From Flavobacterium sp. ENC (GTDB taxonomy: Bacteria; Bacteroidota; Bacteroidia; Flavobacteriales; Flavobacteriaceae): 64,000 bases of DNA. The DNA is taken from positions 1 through 64,000 of the forward strand of contig NZ_JAJMOY010000007.1 of NCBI RefSeq assembly GCF_020991415.1. The letters are read 5' to 3'. The notes below the pieces were generated by a model. It had not been told where the DNA came from. It saw nothing but the letters and a program-made list of their open reading frames with translations, and made no database searches. Positions 25,375-34,718 of the stretch are shown piece by piece. Position numbers and translations under genes: made by a program. The first letter of the stretch is position 1, and every line of letters starts with the position of its first letter.

Positions 25375-25470
25375 GCACATTTTGTTGTTTGGACAGAAAA
25401 TAATTTCGGAGCTGTTCCGTAAACTTTGAAGACCTGCATACAAATTGTGGATACATTTATTTTAAAATTA

Positions 25471-25506
25471 AAAAGAAGCTGTGGAAACTATTTCACAGCT
25501 TTTTTT
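25471..25506 (+). terminator. Terminator after the hydrolase pair
   Basis: AAGCTGTG (25476-25483) and CACAGCTT (25494-25501) form the stem, followed by a T-run. Confidence 0.82.
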
Positions 25507-25614
25507 GTCCTGAAAGTGCTGAATTAAAAATCGTTATATACTTTAAGTTAACCAATTGATGCAGATTACTATTTTATGTATATTTAGGTTTTCATTTATA
25601 AAGGAGAAATTATC

Positions 25615-26217
25615 ATGAAAAATGGAACTGATTATTTTAAATTTGGATTAAGGCACTATAACTGCTGGTTCATGCTTTTATTTATTGGCTTATGCGCTTC
25701 GTGTACACCAAAGGTTTATCAAAAAAACGATTATACTTTTTATGACCAGACTTTCATACTTGATGCTTCATCGGGATTGCGAACGGACGGGGTTTACGTT
25801 TTAGACCATATCCGGACAGAGGAGAACGGAGGTACAGTCAGACAGCCAAAAGAACATCGTTTCTATAAATTTTACAGTACCGGACAATGTAATTTAACCC
25901 TGGATCCTTCCGGTGTAATCAAAACCAAAACAGACTACAGCGAAGCCGTCAGTAAGGATTTCACACTAAAAAAGAATACACTTTTTGAAGGATACTATAG
26001 GCTGGAAAACAATAGAATTATCATACAAAGCATAGTGGTGCCCCGAAAACAATTTGAATATAAATACGGCTATCTGGAGCAGGACAATCTGATACTCGTT
26101 CAGGCAACAACGGAAGGCAAAGGAAAATTTGACGATCGATATTTTACGGGCTTCTATAAGGAATACTATGTTTTTATGCCATTAGATATAAAAAAGGAAA
26201 GCGAACCACAATGGTAG
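25615..26217 (+). CDS. Hypothetical lipoprotein
   Basis: The 200-residue protein has a hydrophobic leader and lipobox (FIGLCASC, Cys about residue 30), then a beta-rich domain that includes FKFYSTGQCNLTL, LEGYYRLENNRIIIQSIVV and FTGFYKEYYVF. No known family was recognised. It is followed 44 bp later by a second small lipoprotein whose tail (FTGFYKNK) has a similar motif, so the two could be related and co-transcribed. Confidence 0.62.
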   Translation: MKNGTDYFKFGLRHYNCWFMLLFIGLCASCTPKVYQKNDYTFYDQTFILDASSGLRTDGVYVLDHIRTEENGGTVRQPKEHRFYKFYSTGQCNLTLDPSGVIKTKTDYSEAVSKDFTLKKNTLFEGYYRLENNRIIIQSIVVPRKQFEYKYGYLEQDNLILVQATTEGKGKFDDRYFTGFYKEYYVFMPLDIKKESEPQW

Positions 26218-26261
26218 TTCGAATAACAGGAGGGGACTAACATAATAAACGGCACTATAAT

Positions 26262-26771
26262 ATGGAAATAAAAATAACCCGATCTGCCAGATCTTTTTTC
26301 AGCATCAAAACCAAAACGGGTTTACTGCTGTTATTGTTTTTAACTGTAAATTGTACCGGCAGGGAACCGGCCTTTACAATAAAAGGAGATCCTTCGCTTA
26401 CCAAAGAAATCAAAGTAAATGTTGAAGTCATCAGAGACAAGGGCAAAACGATTTCAACTGTTTATTGCAATGGCGTGAGCTACGAATTTGATAATCAGAA
26501 TGTATTGCGTTATGTAATTTATGTGTCTTACAAAAACAGTTTTTTCTATAGTGTTGCATTTGATAACCTTCATGGCAAAATAAAAGGCGAACCCTTAAAT
26601 GAGATTGTAATTACTAAAAAGGAAGGGTACATTAGTGGTTTATACCGGCCTCTCAAAGAAAGTGATACGGTCGGAGGTACTCCTTTACAGCCATCAAGCC
26701 TGTTTTTTAGCAATACAGTTCATAGGGATAAGCAAAAAGAAAAATTCACCGGTTTTTATAAAAATAAATAA
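26262..26771 (+). CDS. Hypothetical small lipoprotein
   Basis: The 169-residue protein has a long positively charged N-terminus, then a hydrophobic stretch and lipobox (LLLLFLTVNC). The mature part is ~135 residues and beta-rich, with YVIYVSYKNSFFYSVAFDNLHGK. The end of the mature part (KEKFTGFYKNK) echoes FTGFYKEY of the upstream lipoprotein. No family was recognised. Confidence 0.58.
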   Translation: MEIKITRSARSFFSIKTKTGLLLLLFLTVNCTGREPAFTIKGDPSLTKEIKVNVEVIRDKGKTISTVYCNGVSYEFDNQNVLRYVIYVSYKNSFFYSVAFDNLHGKIKGEPLNEIVITKKEGYISGLYRPLKESDTVGGTPLQPSSLFFSNTVHRDKQKEKFTGFYKNK

Positions 26772-26829
26772 CAGCAACCCCATCTGAATGTGTGGTTTAT
26801 CGTCTATTAATTACAGTAATACAGGAATA

Positions 26830-27594
26830 ATGAAAAATACTATATTTATCTATATTGCAATACCATTTTTATTTGCTTCGTGCAAAGAAAATGCCTCCGA
26901 CAAAGTTACCAAAAGAGAAGAATCAGTACTAAACGAAAGTACGATTCCCAATTCTTCTTCAGAAGAAGTTCCGCCAGCTTCCATAGCCGATTGTAAACAG
27001 GGCGAGTATTTGGTGTTTGAAGGAGAAACCTTTGCATCCTATACGGAAGACAAAATGAGAGGCAAAGGTATTGTCTCTTTTACTCTGGATATAAACGACA
27101 GGCTGACGATCTTAAATGAGGACAATACCACTTTTGGGGAAATGGTACTGAATGAAGACATGACTTATTTTACACTGACGATGCCTAAAAAGGTGGTGGC
27201 GCGAAAAGTGGTGCCTAATGCTGATTTTGCCGCTTTTGAGTTTGATTCCGAAAATGTAAATACCGATAAAGAGTATCTTTTTATTTATGTGAACAAAGAA
27301 AAGAGAAAAGTAAAAAAGACCGGTCTTAAGTTTACCTTTTCAACCTGGGAAGATTACATTAAAAAACAAACAGTACAACTGAAGGATTGTAATTTGCTTA
27401 CAGATGCACAAGGCAAACCAAATCCGAAAAGTAAAGGATTGGCTTTTACGGTAACGGCCATTACAGGCGATGAGATCAAAATCAAATCCGTTAAGGACTG
27501 TTCCGGGGAAGAGGGTTCTTTTCGGGATATGCAGGGAAAAGTAAAACTGAAATCAGCGGATGTATTACTGGTAGACTTTGCTGTTTGTAATTAA
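26830..27594 (+). CDS. Hypothetical lipoprotein
   Basis: The ATG at 26830 was chosen because it places a proper signal peptide and lipobox (MKNTIFIYIAIPFLFASC) at the N-terminus. A 14-residue-longer form has no such layout. The 254-residue protein then has an acidic/serine linker and beta-rich sequence with conserved-looking Cys (ADCKQGEYLVFEG, LKDCNLLTDAQGKPNP, VKDCSGEEGSF). It lies 58 bp behind another lipoprotein gene on the same strand. Function unknown. Confidence 0.66.
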   Translation: MKNTIFIYIAIPFLFASCKENASDKVTKREESVLNESTIPNSSSEEVPPASIADCKQGEYLVFEGETFASYTEDKMRGKGIVSFTLDINDRLTILNEDNTTFGEMVLNEDMTYFTLTMPKKVVARKVVPNADFAAFEFDSENVNTDKEYLFIYVNKEKRKVKKTGLKFTFSTWEDYIKKQTVQLKDCNLLTDAQGKPNPKSKGLAFTVTAITGDEIKIKSVKDCSGEEGSFRDMQGKVKLKSADVLLVDFAVCN

Positions 27595-27616
27595 AGAATA
27601 ATTTTTTCACTCTTTT

Positions 27617-28534
27617 TTAATTGAAAGATTGTCGGTATTCCAGCGGGGAAAGGTTTGTTTTTAACTTGAATAATTTATTGAAAGAAGATTGATGCTCAAA
27701 CCCTAATTCATAGGCAATTTCACCAATGGTCAGCCGGGTCGTCGATATTTTTTCTTTTGCTTTTTCAATTAATTTTGCGTGAATGTGCTGCTGTGCATTC
27801 TGACCCGTAAGGCTGCGCAGCATGTCGCTTAAGTAACCGGGTGAAATTTTTAAGGTCTCTGCCAGAAGCTGAACTGTCGGGATGCCGGATATCCTGTATT
27901 TTTCATGACTAAAATAAGCATCCAGAAATTCTTCCATTTTTTGCAGTAAATCACTGTTTTGGGATTTCCGGGTAATGAACTGTCTTTTATAAAAACGGTT
28001 GCTGTAGTTCAGCAGGGTTTCAATTTGTGAAATAATGACATCCTGGCTAAAATCATCAATTCTGTTTTGTAATTCTTCTTCAATGATTTTGAAAACAGAA
28101 ATAATATTGACCTTCTCCTTATCTGAAAGATGCAGTGCTTCATTAACAGCGTAAGAAAAAAAGCCATATTGCTTTATTTTTTTTGCTAAAGGATACCCGG
28201 CCAAAAAATCAGGATGAAAGACTAATGTAAAACCGGAATGGTCTTCATTGTTGCTGTCATTGGCACTTACCTGATTGGGGGCTTTAAAAAATAAACCCCC
28301 GTCATCAAAATCATAATAGCCCTGACCGTATTTTAATTTTCCGGTCAGCTTCTTTTTGTAGGATATTTTATAAAAATTATAGATAAAAGAGCCGGGTAAT
28401 TTCCCTGAATCTATTCCATCACCTTTAATCTCAAGCAAACTGATTAAAGGATGTAATGGCTTTGGCAATCCAAGTACCCTATGCAGCTCAGACAGCGATT
28501 CAAATTTATGCGGAATATTTTCGTCCTTTTTCAT
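27617..28534 (-). CDS. AraC-family transcriptional regulator
   Basis: The 305-residue protein carries a C-terminal AraC double helix-turn-helix (about residues 215-305): VQLLAETLKISPGYLSDMLRSLTGQNAQQHI and LTIGEIAYELGFEHQSSFNKLFKLKTNLSPLEYRQ. The N-terminal ~200 residues are a cupin-like sensor with an FHPDF-type stretch. It is downstream of the aldo/keto reductase gene on the same strand (76-bp gap) and may regulate it. This AraC/oxidoreductase pairing is common. Confidence 0.93.
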   Translation of the reverse strand: MKKDENIPHKFESLSELHRVLGLPKPLHPLISLLEIKGDGIDSGKLPGSFIYNFYKISYKKKLTGKLKYGQGYYDFDDGGLFFKAPNQVSANDSNNEDHSGFTLVFHPDFLAGYPLAKKIKQYGFFSYAVNEALHLSDKEKVNIISVFKIIEEELQNRIDDFSQDVIISQIETLLNYSNRFYKRQFITRKSQNSDLLQKMEEFLDAYFSHEKYRISGIPTVQLLAETLKISPGYLSDMLRSLTGQNAQQHIHAKLIEKAKEKISTTRLTIGEIAYELGFEHQSSFNKLFKLKTNLSPLEYRQSFN

Positions 28535-28610
28535 CTGGTTAATGTAACTATTTTTTTTAACGTATTCAATACTTCATCTTTCAGGTCTGGCAGTAACCAA
28601 AAAGGAATGC

Positions 28611-29585
28611 TTACCGGTTTAAAGCATTCATGAACCGCTCAGGGTAACGAGTGCCCGATACAATTCCTGCAGGCATAATGGCCTCTATCGTTTCCAGATC
28701 TTCTTTAGTAAGCTGTACTTTTTCAGAGGCAATGTTTTCTTCTAAATATTTGATGCGTTTGGTCCCGGGGATCGTAATGATATCTTCACCCTGTGCGAGT
28801 ACCCATGCAATCGCTAACTGGGAGGGGGTGCAGTTTTTTTCAGTGGCCAAAGTGCTGATCTTTTCTACCAGCTGCAGATTTTTATAAAAGTTTTCGCCCT
28901 GATAACGGGGCATATGCATACGATTGTCTTTCAGGTCATCGGGAGTTTTAAATTCGCCACTTAAAAACCCACGGCTTAGAGGAGCATACGCAACCAGACC
29001 GATGCCAAGTTCACGAATTGCAGGGAGAACTTCTGCTTCAATATCCCGTGTCCAAAGCGAATATTCTATTTGCAGGGCGGTAATAGGATGTACTTCAGCC
29101 GCTTTTTTAATAGACGTAACAGATGCCTCAGAGAGGCCAATATAACGGACTATTCCTTTGGTCACAAGTTCAGATAAGGCACCAATAGTTTCTTCAACAG
29201 GAACGTTGGGGTCTATTCGTCCCAGCGTATATAAATCAATATAATCCGTTTTCAGGCGCTGCAGACTGTGCATAACAGCGTTTCGAATGTAGTCAGGATG
29301 TCCGCTTACCGGTCCGGGACCCGAGGGAGAAACGAACTGACCGGTTTTTACCGATAGAAAAGCGGTTTCCCTTTTCCCTTTTATAGCTTGTGCGATCAGC
29401 TGTTCATTATGCCCTGCGAGATAATAATCGGCAGTGTCTAAAAAATTATGTCCCAGTTCAAGGGCTCTTTGTATTGTGGCAACAGACCGCGCATCATCAC
29501 TTTGGCCGTATGCACCTGACATTCCCATACAGCCCAAACCAACGGCAGAAACCATCGGACCGTTTTTTCCTAATTCCCGTTTCAT
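28611..29585 (-). CDS. Aldo/keto reductase with altered catalytic tetrad
   Basis: The start is ATG 29585 (MKRELGKNGPMVSAVGLGCMGMSG). A longer start is less likely. The 324-residue protein matches the YakC/AKR13-like aldo/keto reductases, NADPH-dependent carbonyl reductases with a TIM barrel. Of the catalytic tetrad, Asp50, Tyr55 and Lys80 are present, but the usual His in the DLYxLHRxDP motif is Gly122 here (DLYTLGRIDP). The enzyme may therefore have altered activity. It is paired with a downstream AraC gene. Confidence 0.9.
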   Translation of the reverse strand: MKRELGKNGPMVSAVGLGCMGMSGAYGQSDDARSVATIQRALELGHNFLDTADYYLAGHNEQLIAQAIKGKRETAFLSVKTGQFVSPSGPGPVSGHPDYIRNAVMHSLQRLKTDYIDLYTLGRIDPNVPVEETIGALSELVTKGIVRYIGLSEASVTSIKKAAEVHPITALQIEYSLWTRDIEAEVLPAIRELGIGLVAYAPLSRGFLSGEFKTPDDLKDNRMHMPRYQGENFYKNLQLVEKISTLATEKNCTPSQLAIAWVLAQGEDIITIPGTKRIKYLEENIASEKVQLTKEDLETIEAIMPAGIVSGTRYPERFMNALNR

Positions 29586-29615
29586 TTTTTTTTCTTTTAA
29601 ATTAATAAGGAACAA

Positions 29616-29917
29616 AGGTCAATAGAAGTCTCTTATAAGATTTAGTCTAATTGAGGGATTATTTGTCCAAAATGAGAAAGCATTAAAAATCGGGTACTGG
29701 TGAATGTATTCTATAGAGACCCGCAAGTTGTATGGCAATCGCTTATGACTACGGATTACTTTTTAATGAAACGAATTTCTACACTTCAAATGAGCATTGT
29801 ACTACCTTTTAATTCCATTTTAATATGCAGTACCCCGAATCAGGTGTATGATCGTTGTCTTTGAGCAGTATTTAGAAGCCTAATTTTTTTTACTCTTCAA
29901 AGTTTACCTGAAATAAA
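29616..29917. other. Intergenic region, nothing recognised
   Basis: About 300 bp upstream of the aldo/keto reductase, presumably holding its promoter. No open frame, palindrome or RNA-like structure of note was seen. Confidence 0.3.
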
Positions 29918-29955
29918 AAATCTGCGCCAAGCCCCATTAGCCTTCGCGCAGATTT
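29918..29955. terminator. GC-rich hairpin, terminator-like
   Basis: AAATCTGCGC (29918-29927) pairs exactly with GCGCAGATTT (29946-29955), with an A-run on the left. No gene reads into it directly, so it may be an isolated transcript end or part of an unseen small RNA. Confidence 0.5.
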
Positions 29956-30011
29956 CAGTTAGCACTCCCATTTAAGCAGGCTATCTATTCATAATTTAGT
30001 AGTGTCAAGTA

Positions 30012-30121
30012 AAATATCAAATATCAATATCAAATATCCAACATGTAATATCCAACATCTAATATCCAACATCCAATTATCCAATTATCCAATTATCTAA
30101 TTATCAAATTATCCAACACCC
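30012..30121. repeat. Degenerate AATATC / CAATTATC repeat array
   Basis: About 110 bp of near-tandem ATATCAA, AATATCCAAC and CAATTATC units. It ends directly next to the 3' end of the small protein gene at 30128. The octamer also makes up the array at 38880-39052. Confidence 0.8.
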
Positions 30122-30127
30122 AAAACT

Positions 30128-30328
30128 CTATTTTTTCTCCTCATTATTCAGTTCATCATCGAAATCAGGTGCTTCCCCTTTAAATTTGTGTGTGTCCACA
30201 TCATAATTTTCATCGTTTGTCAAAACGGTATCATGATCTTTATACTGATGTTTTCTCATGTCATTTCTGTCAGTTCGATTCTCAGTATTGTTCTTAGTAT
30301 TGTCCGGATTTTGATTATTCGTTTTCAT
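30128..30328 (-). CDS. Small acidic hydrophilic protein (66 residues)
   Basis: The ATG at 30328 (MKTNNQNPDNTKNN) was chosen over an upstream in-frame ATG because the added residues are not protein-like. The protein is rich in N, D, K and E with no hydrophobic segment and ends FDDELNNEEKK. It is similar in style to other small hydrophilic stress-type proteins in the window, but no clear sequence relative was seen. Function unknown. Confidence 0.55.
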   Translation of the reverse strand: MKTNNQNPDNTKNNTENRTDRNDMRKHQYKDHDTVLTNDENYDVDTHKFKGEAPDFDDELNNEEKK

Positions 30329-30468
30329 AATAGTTCCTTTTAAAGTTTTACTAAAATTACTTAAATCGCAGGACAACAGGGTTATATAATCGTATCCTAA
30401 AGTTATAAGATACCACTGTTCAAAACAATCTGCTTGTGAAATAAGGAACTAACGGATATTTAATCCAT

Positions 30469-30972
30469 TTAAGCTTTGAAACCAACCACCTTTTCAAAAC
30501 GCCCGTGATTACTAACCGAAACATTTTGTCGGTTAGGAGAGGGGTCAGCAGATAAAAATGGAATTCCATGTTGATCTTTGGCAACATTCTTTTTTTCAAT
30601 TTCAATTACCGTATCCCACTGCGCCGGATGGTTAACCGCTATGGTATGCAGGTACTCCTTATCAATAAAGGTTTGAGTATAATAAACCGTTCCTAAGCAG
30701 CTCACTTTTCCCGAAATGGAATTATTACTTTCGGACACCAGGCTGCAGACCAGCTTTTGAGGAATATACGCCCTGATTTTTGTTTGTCGGTTGTAAATTT
30801 TATACGCCGCTTCCTTCATGCTCCAAAGGATCCAGACCCTGATTTCAGGATTTAAAGCCTTTGTTATAAGAGCTTGTTCCTCAACAGTAAAAAGTTTTTC
30901 CAAAAAACCTTTGCGCTGCCAGTTGCTTTCCTGACGGGATTGCAGGATATCAATCACATCATTGCCGATCAT
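30469..30972 (-). CDS. 4'-phosphopantetheinyl transferase
   Basis: The 167-residue protein matches the AcpS/Sfp superfamily, which loads the phosphopantetheine arm onto acyl carrier proteins. MIGNDVIDI supplies the metal-binding Asp, and WSMKEAAYK (Glu54, Lys58) is the conserved catalytic motif. It overlaps the acyl carrier protein gene by four bases and is the last gene of the seven-gene biosynthetic operon. The dedicated carrier protein next door is its likely substrate. Confidence 0.92.
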   Translation of the reverse strand: MIGNDVIDILQSRQESNWQRKGFLEKLFTVEEQALITKALNPEIRVWILWSMKEAAYKIYNRQTKIRAYIPQKLVCSLVSESNNSISGKVSCLGTVYYTQTFIDKEYLHTIAVNHPAQWDTVIEIEKKNVAKDQHGIPFLSADPSPNRQNVSVSNHGRFEKVVGFKA

Positions 30973-31223
30973 TTTGCGGCCAGTTTGGTTTCAATAATTT
31001 CTACTGCGGTTTTTACATCCAGCATGCGTTCCATATCGGTATTGTCGATAACGACATCAAAAGTCTCTTCAATATCGAGGACAATATCCACCAGATTGGC
31101 GGAGTTGATACTAAGATCGTTGATAAAATCGGTCTCTTCCGTAAGGTTGTCAAAAGCTTCCGTATTGGTCGTGTAAGGCTTGATAATCGCTTTTAGCTTC
31201 AGTATAAGTTCTTGTTTGTTCAT
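30969..31223 (-). CDS. Acyl carrier protein
   Basis: The ATG at 31223 (MNKQELILKLKAIIKPY) gives an 84-residue ACP. The phosphopantetheine attachment serine is Ser41 in DLSINSANLVDIV, followed by the usual acidic helix II (DIVLDIEETFDV). This is not the fatty-acid-synthesis ACP locus, because it is embedded with ketosynthase and type III PKS genes. It overlaps the phosphopantetheinyl transferase gene at its 3' end and starts 4 bp behind the ketosynthase stop. Confidence 0.93.
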   Translation of the reverse strand: MNKQELILKLKAIIKPYTTNTEAFDNLTEETDFINDLSINSANLVDIVLDIEETFDVVIDNTDMERMLDVKTAVEIIETKLAAK

Positions 31224-31227
31224 AGTG

Positions 31228-32502
31228 TTATTTTTGAAATTTTTTAAAGAGGATACAGGCATTCACATCGCCAAAACCAAAACTCGCCTTGGCAATTATA
31301 GTAGAAGTCCTTTCCAGTGTCTGCAAAGGGATTTTTGAAGCATCGATAAGTGCTGTAATTTCAGGATGAAGATCATCGCAATTGGTATTTCCAAAGATAA
31401 AATCTTCGTGAAGCTGCAAAACTGTGGCCACGCTTTCTATACTTCCTGCTGCGCTAAGGCAGTGACCTGTGAGGCTTTTCAAGGAATTGATGTACGGAAA
31501 ATCGGCACCGTTTCGTCCTAAAGCTTTCGTCCAGTTCTCAATTTCCAGACTGTCCTTGGTAGTGGCGGTAAGATGGCCGTTGATGGCATCTACATCCGTT
31601 CCTGATATTCCGGCATTTTGGAGGGCAGTCGTAATACATCTTTGCACGGCAGTACTGTTGGGTGCCGTCATACTGCCGTTGCCGCGCTGTCCGCCGGAGT
31701 TGACATGCCCGCCCAGTATTTCGGCATAGATAGTGGCACCGCGCTCCAGGGCACTGTCCAGCTCTTCGACCACTAAAGCACCGGCACCGCTGCCCGGGAC
31801 AAATCCCGCCGCCGAAGCACTCATGGGGCGCGAACCGTCTTCGGGAGTATCATTGTATTTGGAACTGCAGACACGCAAAGCATCAAATCCCGCCCAGATG
31901 TAAGGGCCGCTGTCTCCGGTACTTCCGGCCAGTATCCGTTTTGCCTGTCCCGATTGTATACGGTCGTACGCCATTAGGATCGCTTCGGTACCGGTAGAGC
32001 AGGCAGAAGAATTCGTAGTCACCTGATTTCCCAGTCCGAGTTTGCCGCCCAGATAGGCACTTACGCCACTGTTCATGGTTTGGGCTACAACGGTGCTGCC
32101 CAGCCTGCGCGTCTGCAAGTCGTCTATTTTATAAATACTTTCGCGAAATTTATCAATTCCCGAAGTGCCGGATCCAAAAACAGTTCCGTTGTCCCAATCG
32201 GGTTCTTCGTTTTTTTCTATGGGCAATCCGGCATTTTGCCAGGCTCCAATACCGGCTATCACACCATATAAAATACCGCTGCTGTTGAAGCCGCGAAGTT
32301 CCAGTTCTGTAAAATACTGCGCTTTAAGTTCTTCCGAAATCTGTGGCTGGCCGGCGATCTGGCAGGAAAACTGCAGCTCCTGCAATTGGGCATCATGGCG
32401 TATGCCTGAAATTCCGTTTTTCAGGGCATGCGTAAACGCGGCAATGCCAACGCCGTTTGGGGCTGCCACGCCAAGACCTGTTATGACAACACGTTTTTTC
32501 AT
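31228..32502 (-). CDS. Beta-ketoacyl-ACP synthase (FabF-like)
   Basis: The 424-residue condensing enzyme has the catalytic triad Cys168 (NSSACSTGTEA), His310 (INGHLTATTKD) and His347 (LTGHCLSAAG), so it should extend acyl-ACP. It overlaps the FabZ-like gene by four bases and has its own ACP behind it. It is inferred to elongate the starter chain for the adjacent type III polyketide synthase. Confidence 0.93.
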   Translation of the reverse strand: MKKRVVITGLGVAAPNGVGIAAFTHALKNGISGIRHDAQLQELQFSCQIAGQPQISEELKAQYFTELELRGFNSSGILYGVIAGIGAWQNAGLPIEKNEEPDWDNGTVFGSGTSGIDKFRESIYKIDDLQTRRLGSTVVAQTMNSGVSAYLGGKLGLGNQVTTNSSACSTGTEAILMAYDRIQSGQAKRILAGSTGDSGPYIWAGFDALRVCSSKYNDTPEDGSRPMSASAAGFVPGSGAGALVVEELDSALERGATIYAEILGGHVNSGGQRGNGSMTAPNSTAVQRCITTALQNAGISGTDVDAINGHLTATTKDSLEIENWTKALGRNGADFPYINSLKSLTGHCLSAAGSIESVATVLQLHEDFIFGNTNCDDLHPEITALIDASKIPLQTLERTSTIIAKASFGFGDVNACILFKKFQK

Positions 32503-32936
32503 AATTTTGTCGTAATCATGCCGGCAATAATACCTTTGCAGACTTCCTGTCCGGCTTCGTTTTTCATAATCGCTTCACATTTGAGCTTGCCAAATCTGAA
32601 AAATATTTTCGTAGAAGTGACCGTTACTTTTTCATTGGGATAGACGGGTTTCAGAAACTGCATATCCGCCGAGGTAAACGCCACTACCGTATCTTTTTTC
32701 AATTCATTTCCCAGTAAATAAATACCCAGGCAAACCATCCCGATCTGGGCCATCGTTTCCGTCAGGATCACACCCGGGGTTACGGGATTATCTTTAAAGT
32801 GTCCTTTATAGAAATCAAGGTCTTCGTGGTACGTATAGGTTCCTGTAATGCTGTTTTCATCTGCCTGAAGCAGTTCATCGACAAATAAGAAGGGCTTACT
32901 GTAAGGCAGTTGCGCGATAATATTTTGTAGTTCCAT
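32499..32936 (-). CDS. FabZ-like 3-hydroxyacyl-ACP dehydratase
   Basis: The start is ATG 32936 (MELQNIIAQLPYSKPFLFVDEL). The 145-residue hotdog protein has the FabZ active site His46 in GHF and Glu60 in TETMAQ. Its 3' end overlaps the ketosynthase start (ATGA-type), and it lies 19 bp behind the type III PKS stop. With the ketosynthase and ACP it would make unsaturated or reduced acyl chains, although no ketoreductase is present in the cluster. Confidence 0.9.
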   Translation of the reverse strand: MELQNIIAQLPYSKPFLFVDELLQADENSITGTYTYHEDLDFYKGHFKDNPVTPGVILTETMAQIGMVCLGIYLLGNELKKDTVVAFTSADMQFLKPVYPNEKVTVTSTKIFFRFGKLKCEAIMKNEAGQEVCKGIIAGMITTKL

Positions 32937-32955
32937 GTTTGTTTTTAAAAAGTAA

Positions 32956-34008
32956 TTACCATTGCAGTAAAACACGTTGTGCCGAAAATCCGGGCCCAAA
33001 ACTGAGCATCATGCCTTTTTCCCCGGCTTGCGGCTTATTCTCCATAATGCGTTCTAAAACATACAGCACCGTGGCGCTCGACATATTGCCGTATTCTTTC
33101 AGTACTGCTTTCGTATCGTCAATATTTTTGCCCAGTCCGGCGAAGAGGGCTTCTACGGTGGTGACAATTTTTTTGCCGCCGGGATGAAAAATCATATGAT
33201 CCAGATCATTAATCTCCAGCTTGTTTTTTTGCAGGAAAGGATGAATAATGTCGCCAAAATGGGCAGCAATGGTATCGGGGACTTCAATATCCAGTACCAT
33301 CTGCAAGCCGCTGTTGGTCACTTTAAAACCCATCATATGTTCGGCTTCATAAAAATGATACATTTCCTCATCGATGATCTCCGGACCTTCATCTTCTTCA
33401 TAGGAAGATAGCAGACAGCAGGCAGCACCATCACCGAAGATAGCGGCACTTACAATGTTGGGCATCGAAAAATCATTCAGCTGGAAAGTAGCCGTTGGCG
33501 ATTCTACCGCTATCACGGCAGCGCGTTTTCCGGGATTGGCCTTGAGAAAGTTTTTGGCATAGATAATACCCGATATTCCCGCGGCACAGCCCATTTCGGT
33601 AACGGGCAGACGTACAATATCCTGTCGCAGGTTCATTTTGTTGATCAGGTAAGCATCCAGCGATGGAATCATGATTCCGGTGCAGCTTACGGTAATAATA
33701 TAGTCCAGTGTTTTCGGATCCCAATTCGCTTGGGTAAGGGCTTTTTCAAGCACCTTTTCGCCCAGCAGTATCATTTCACGGCTGTAAATATCGTTTTTCT
33801 CTTCAAAGGAGGTTGCCGTAAAGACCTCGGTGGGCTCCATGATCGAGTAGCGTTTATCCACCGCCGCACCTTCAAATATCTTTTTTACTTTCTTGATAAA
33901 ACGTTCTTCATGTCCAAAGAGCCAGGCATCCAGAAAAGGAAGGATTTCTGCCGTGGTACGGGAATATTGGGGCAGCTGTTTGGCCACTGTTGTTATTTTT
34001 ACACTCAT
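32956..34008 (-). CDS. Type III polyketide synthase (chalcone-synthase-like)
   Basis: The 350-residue homodimeric ketosynthase has the triad Cys141 (EMGCAAG), His275 (FHPGGKK) and Asn308 (GNMSSATV) of type III PKS. It should condense a fatty-acyl starter with malonyl units to a pyrone, resorcinol or phloroglucinol. It overlaps the methyltransferase gene by four bases. Relatives in other bacteria (Srs and Ars type) make alkylresorcinols, but the product here is unknown. Confidence 0.95.
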   Translation of the reverse strand: MSVKITTVAKQLPQYSRTTAEILPFLDAWLFGHEERFIKKVKKIFEGAAVDKRYSIMEPTEVFTATSFEEKNDIYSREMILLGEKVLEKALTQANWDPKTLDYIITVSCTGIMIPSLDAYLINKMNLRQDIVRLPVTEMGCAAGISGIIYAKNFLKANPGKRAAVIAVESPTATFQLNDFSMPNIVSAAIFGDGAACCLLSSYEEDEGPEIIDEEMYHFYEAEHMMGFKVTNSGLQMVLDIEVPDTIAAHFGDIIHPFLQKNKLEINDLDHMIFHPGGKKIVTTVEALFAGLGKNIDDTKAVLKEYGNMSSATVLYVLERIMENKPQAGEKGMMLSFGPGFSAQRVLLQW

Positions 34009-34718
34009 TTTTTAGCAATTATCCATTGGTAGCGGAAAGCCCACTTCCAGTTTATGGTATAGTTTTTTACATTTAATTTTTTCGAGAATGCTATCAGTTC
34101 GTTTTTCTTAAAACCTCTTAATATGGATACCTGTCCATCTTCCCGCGACATGCGGTTCAGCCTGAACACAAAACCAATCAGTTCAAAAAGCCGGTAAGCC
34201 ATTTTGCTGCGATGCAGGTCGTTGACCACTATGCCCATTGCTGCATTGGTATTAAAGATACGCATGATATGGGTGATCTGCTCATTGGTAAAGTGGTGCA
34301 GGGTGAGCGTACACAAAACAATATCGTACGAAAGGGACTTAAATTCTTCACTGAAAATATCAATACAGATATATTCAATATTCGGAAATTCAGCAGATAG
34401 TGATTGGGCGTAGCGTATCGTAAAAGCATTGGCATCGATACCAATCAGTTTAAAATTAAGTGCATTGGCAGCACCGTATTGCGCCAGCATACGCAGCATA
34501 TCGCCATTACCGCAGCCCACATCAGCAATTATGATGGGTTCGGCACTATTCTTTTTTTTCAGTAATGCTTTTGTACCGTTCAGGGTCAGTTTGTTGCCGC
34601 CCAATAAACGGTTGATCCGGGCAATCTGATCCAGCGCAGCGCGTAATTCTTCACCCGTAAGCGTAAAATCATCCATGATCTCGGTTTCCTGTGTTCTGTA
34701 TTCGGTGTTTATGGCCAT
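34005..34718 (-). CDS. SAM-dependent class I methyltransferase
   Basis: The 237-residue protein has the SAM-binding motif I IADVGCGNGDML at residues 64-75, plus CTLTLHHFTNEQI. It directly abuts the FAD oxidoreductase (1-bp spacing) and overlaps the type III PKS. It is therefore likely to methylate the PKS product, as SrsB does for alkylresorcinols. The site of methylation is unknown. Confidence 0.9.
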   Translation of the reverse strand: MAINTEYRTQETEIMDDFTLTGEELRAALDQIARINRLLGGNKLTLNGTKALLKKKNSAEPIIIADVGCGNGDMLRMLAQYGAANALNFKLIGIDANAFTIRYAQSLSAEFPNIEYICIDIFSEEFKSLSYDIVLCTLTLHHFTNEQITHIMRIFNTNAAMGIVVNDLHRSKMAYRLFELIGFVFRLNRMSREDGQVSILRGFKKNELIAFSKKLNVKNYTINWKWAFRYQWIIAKK

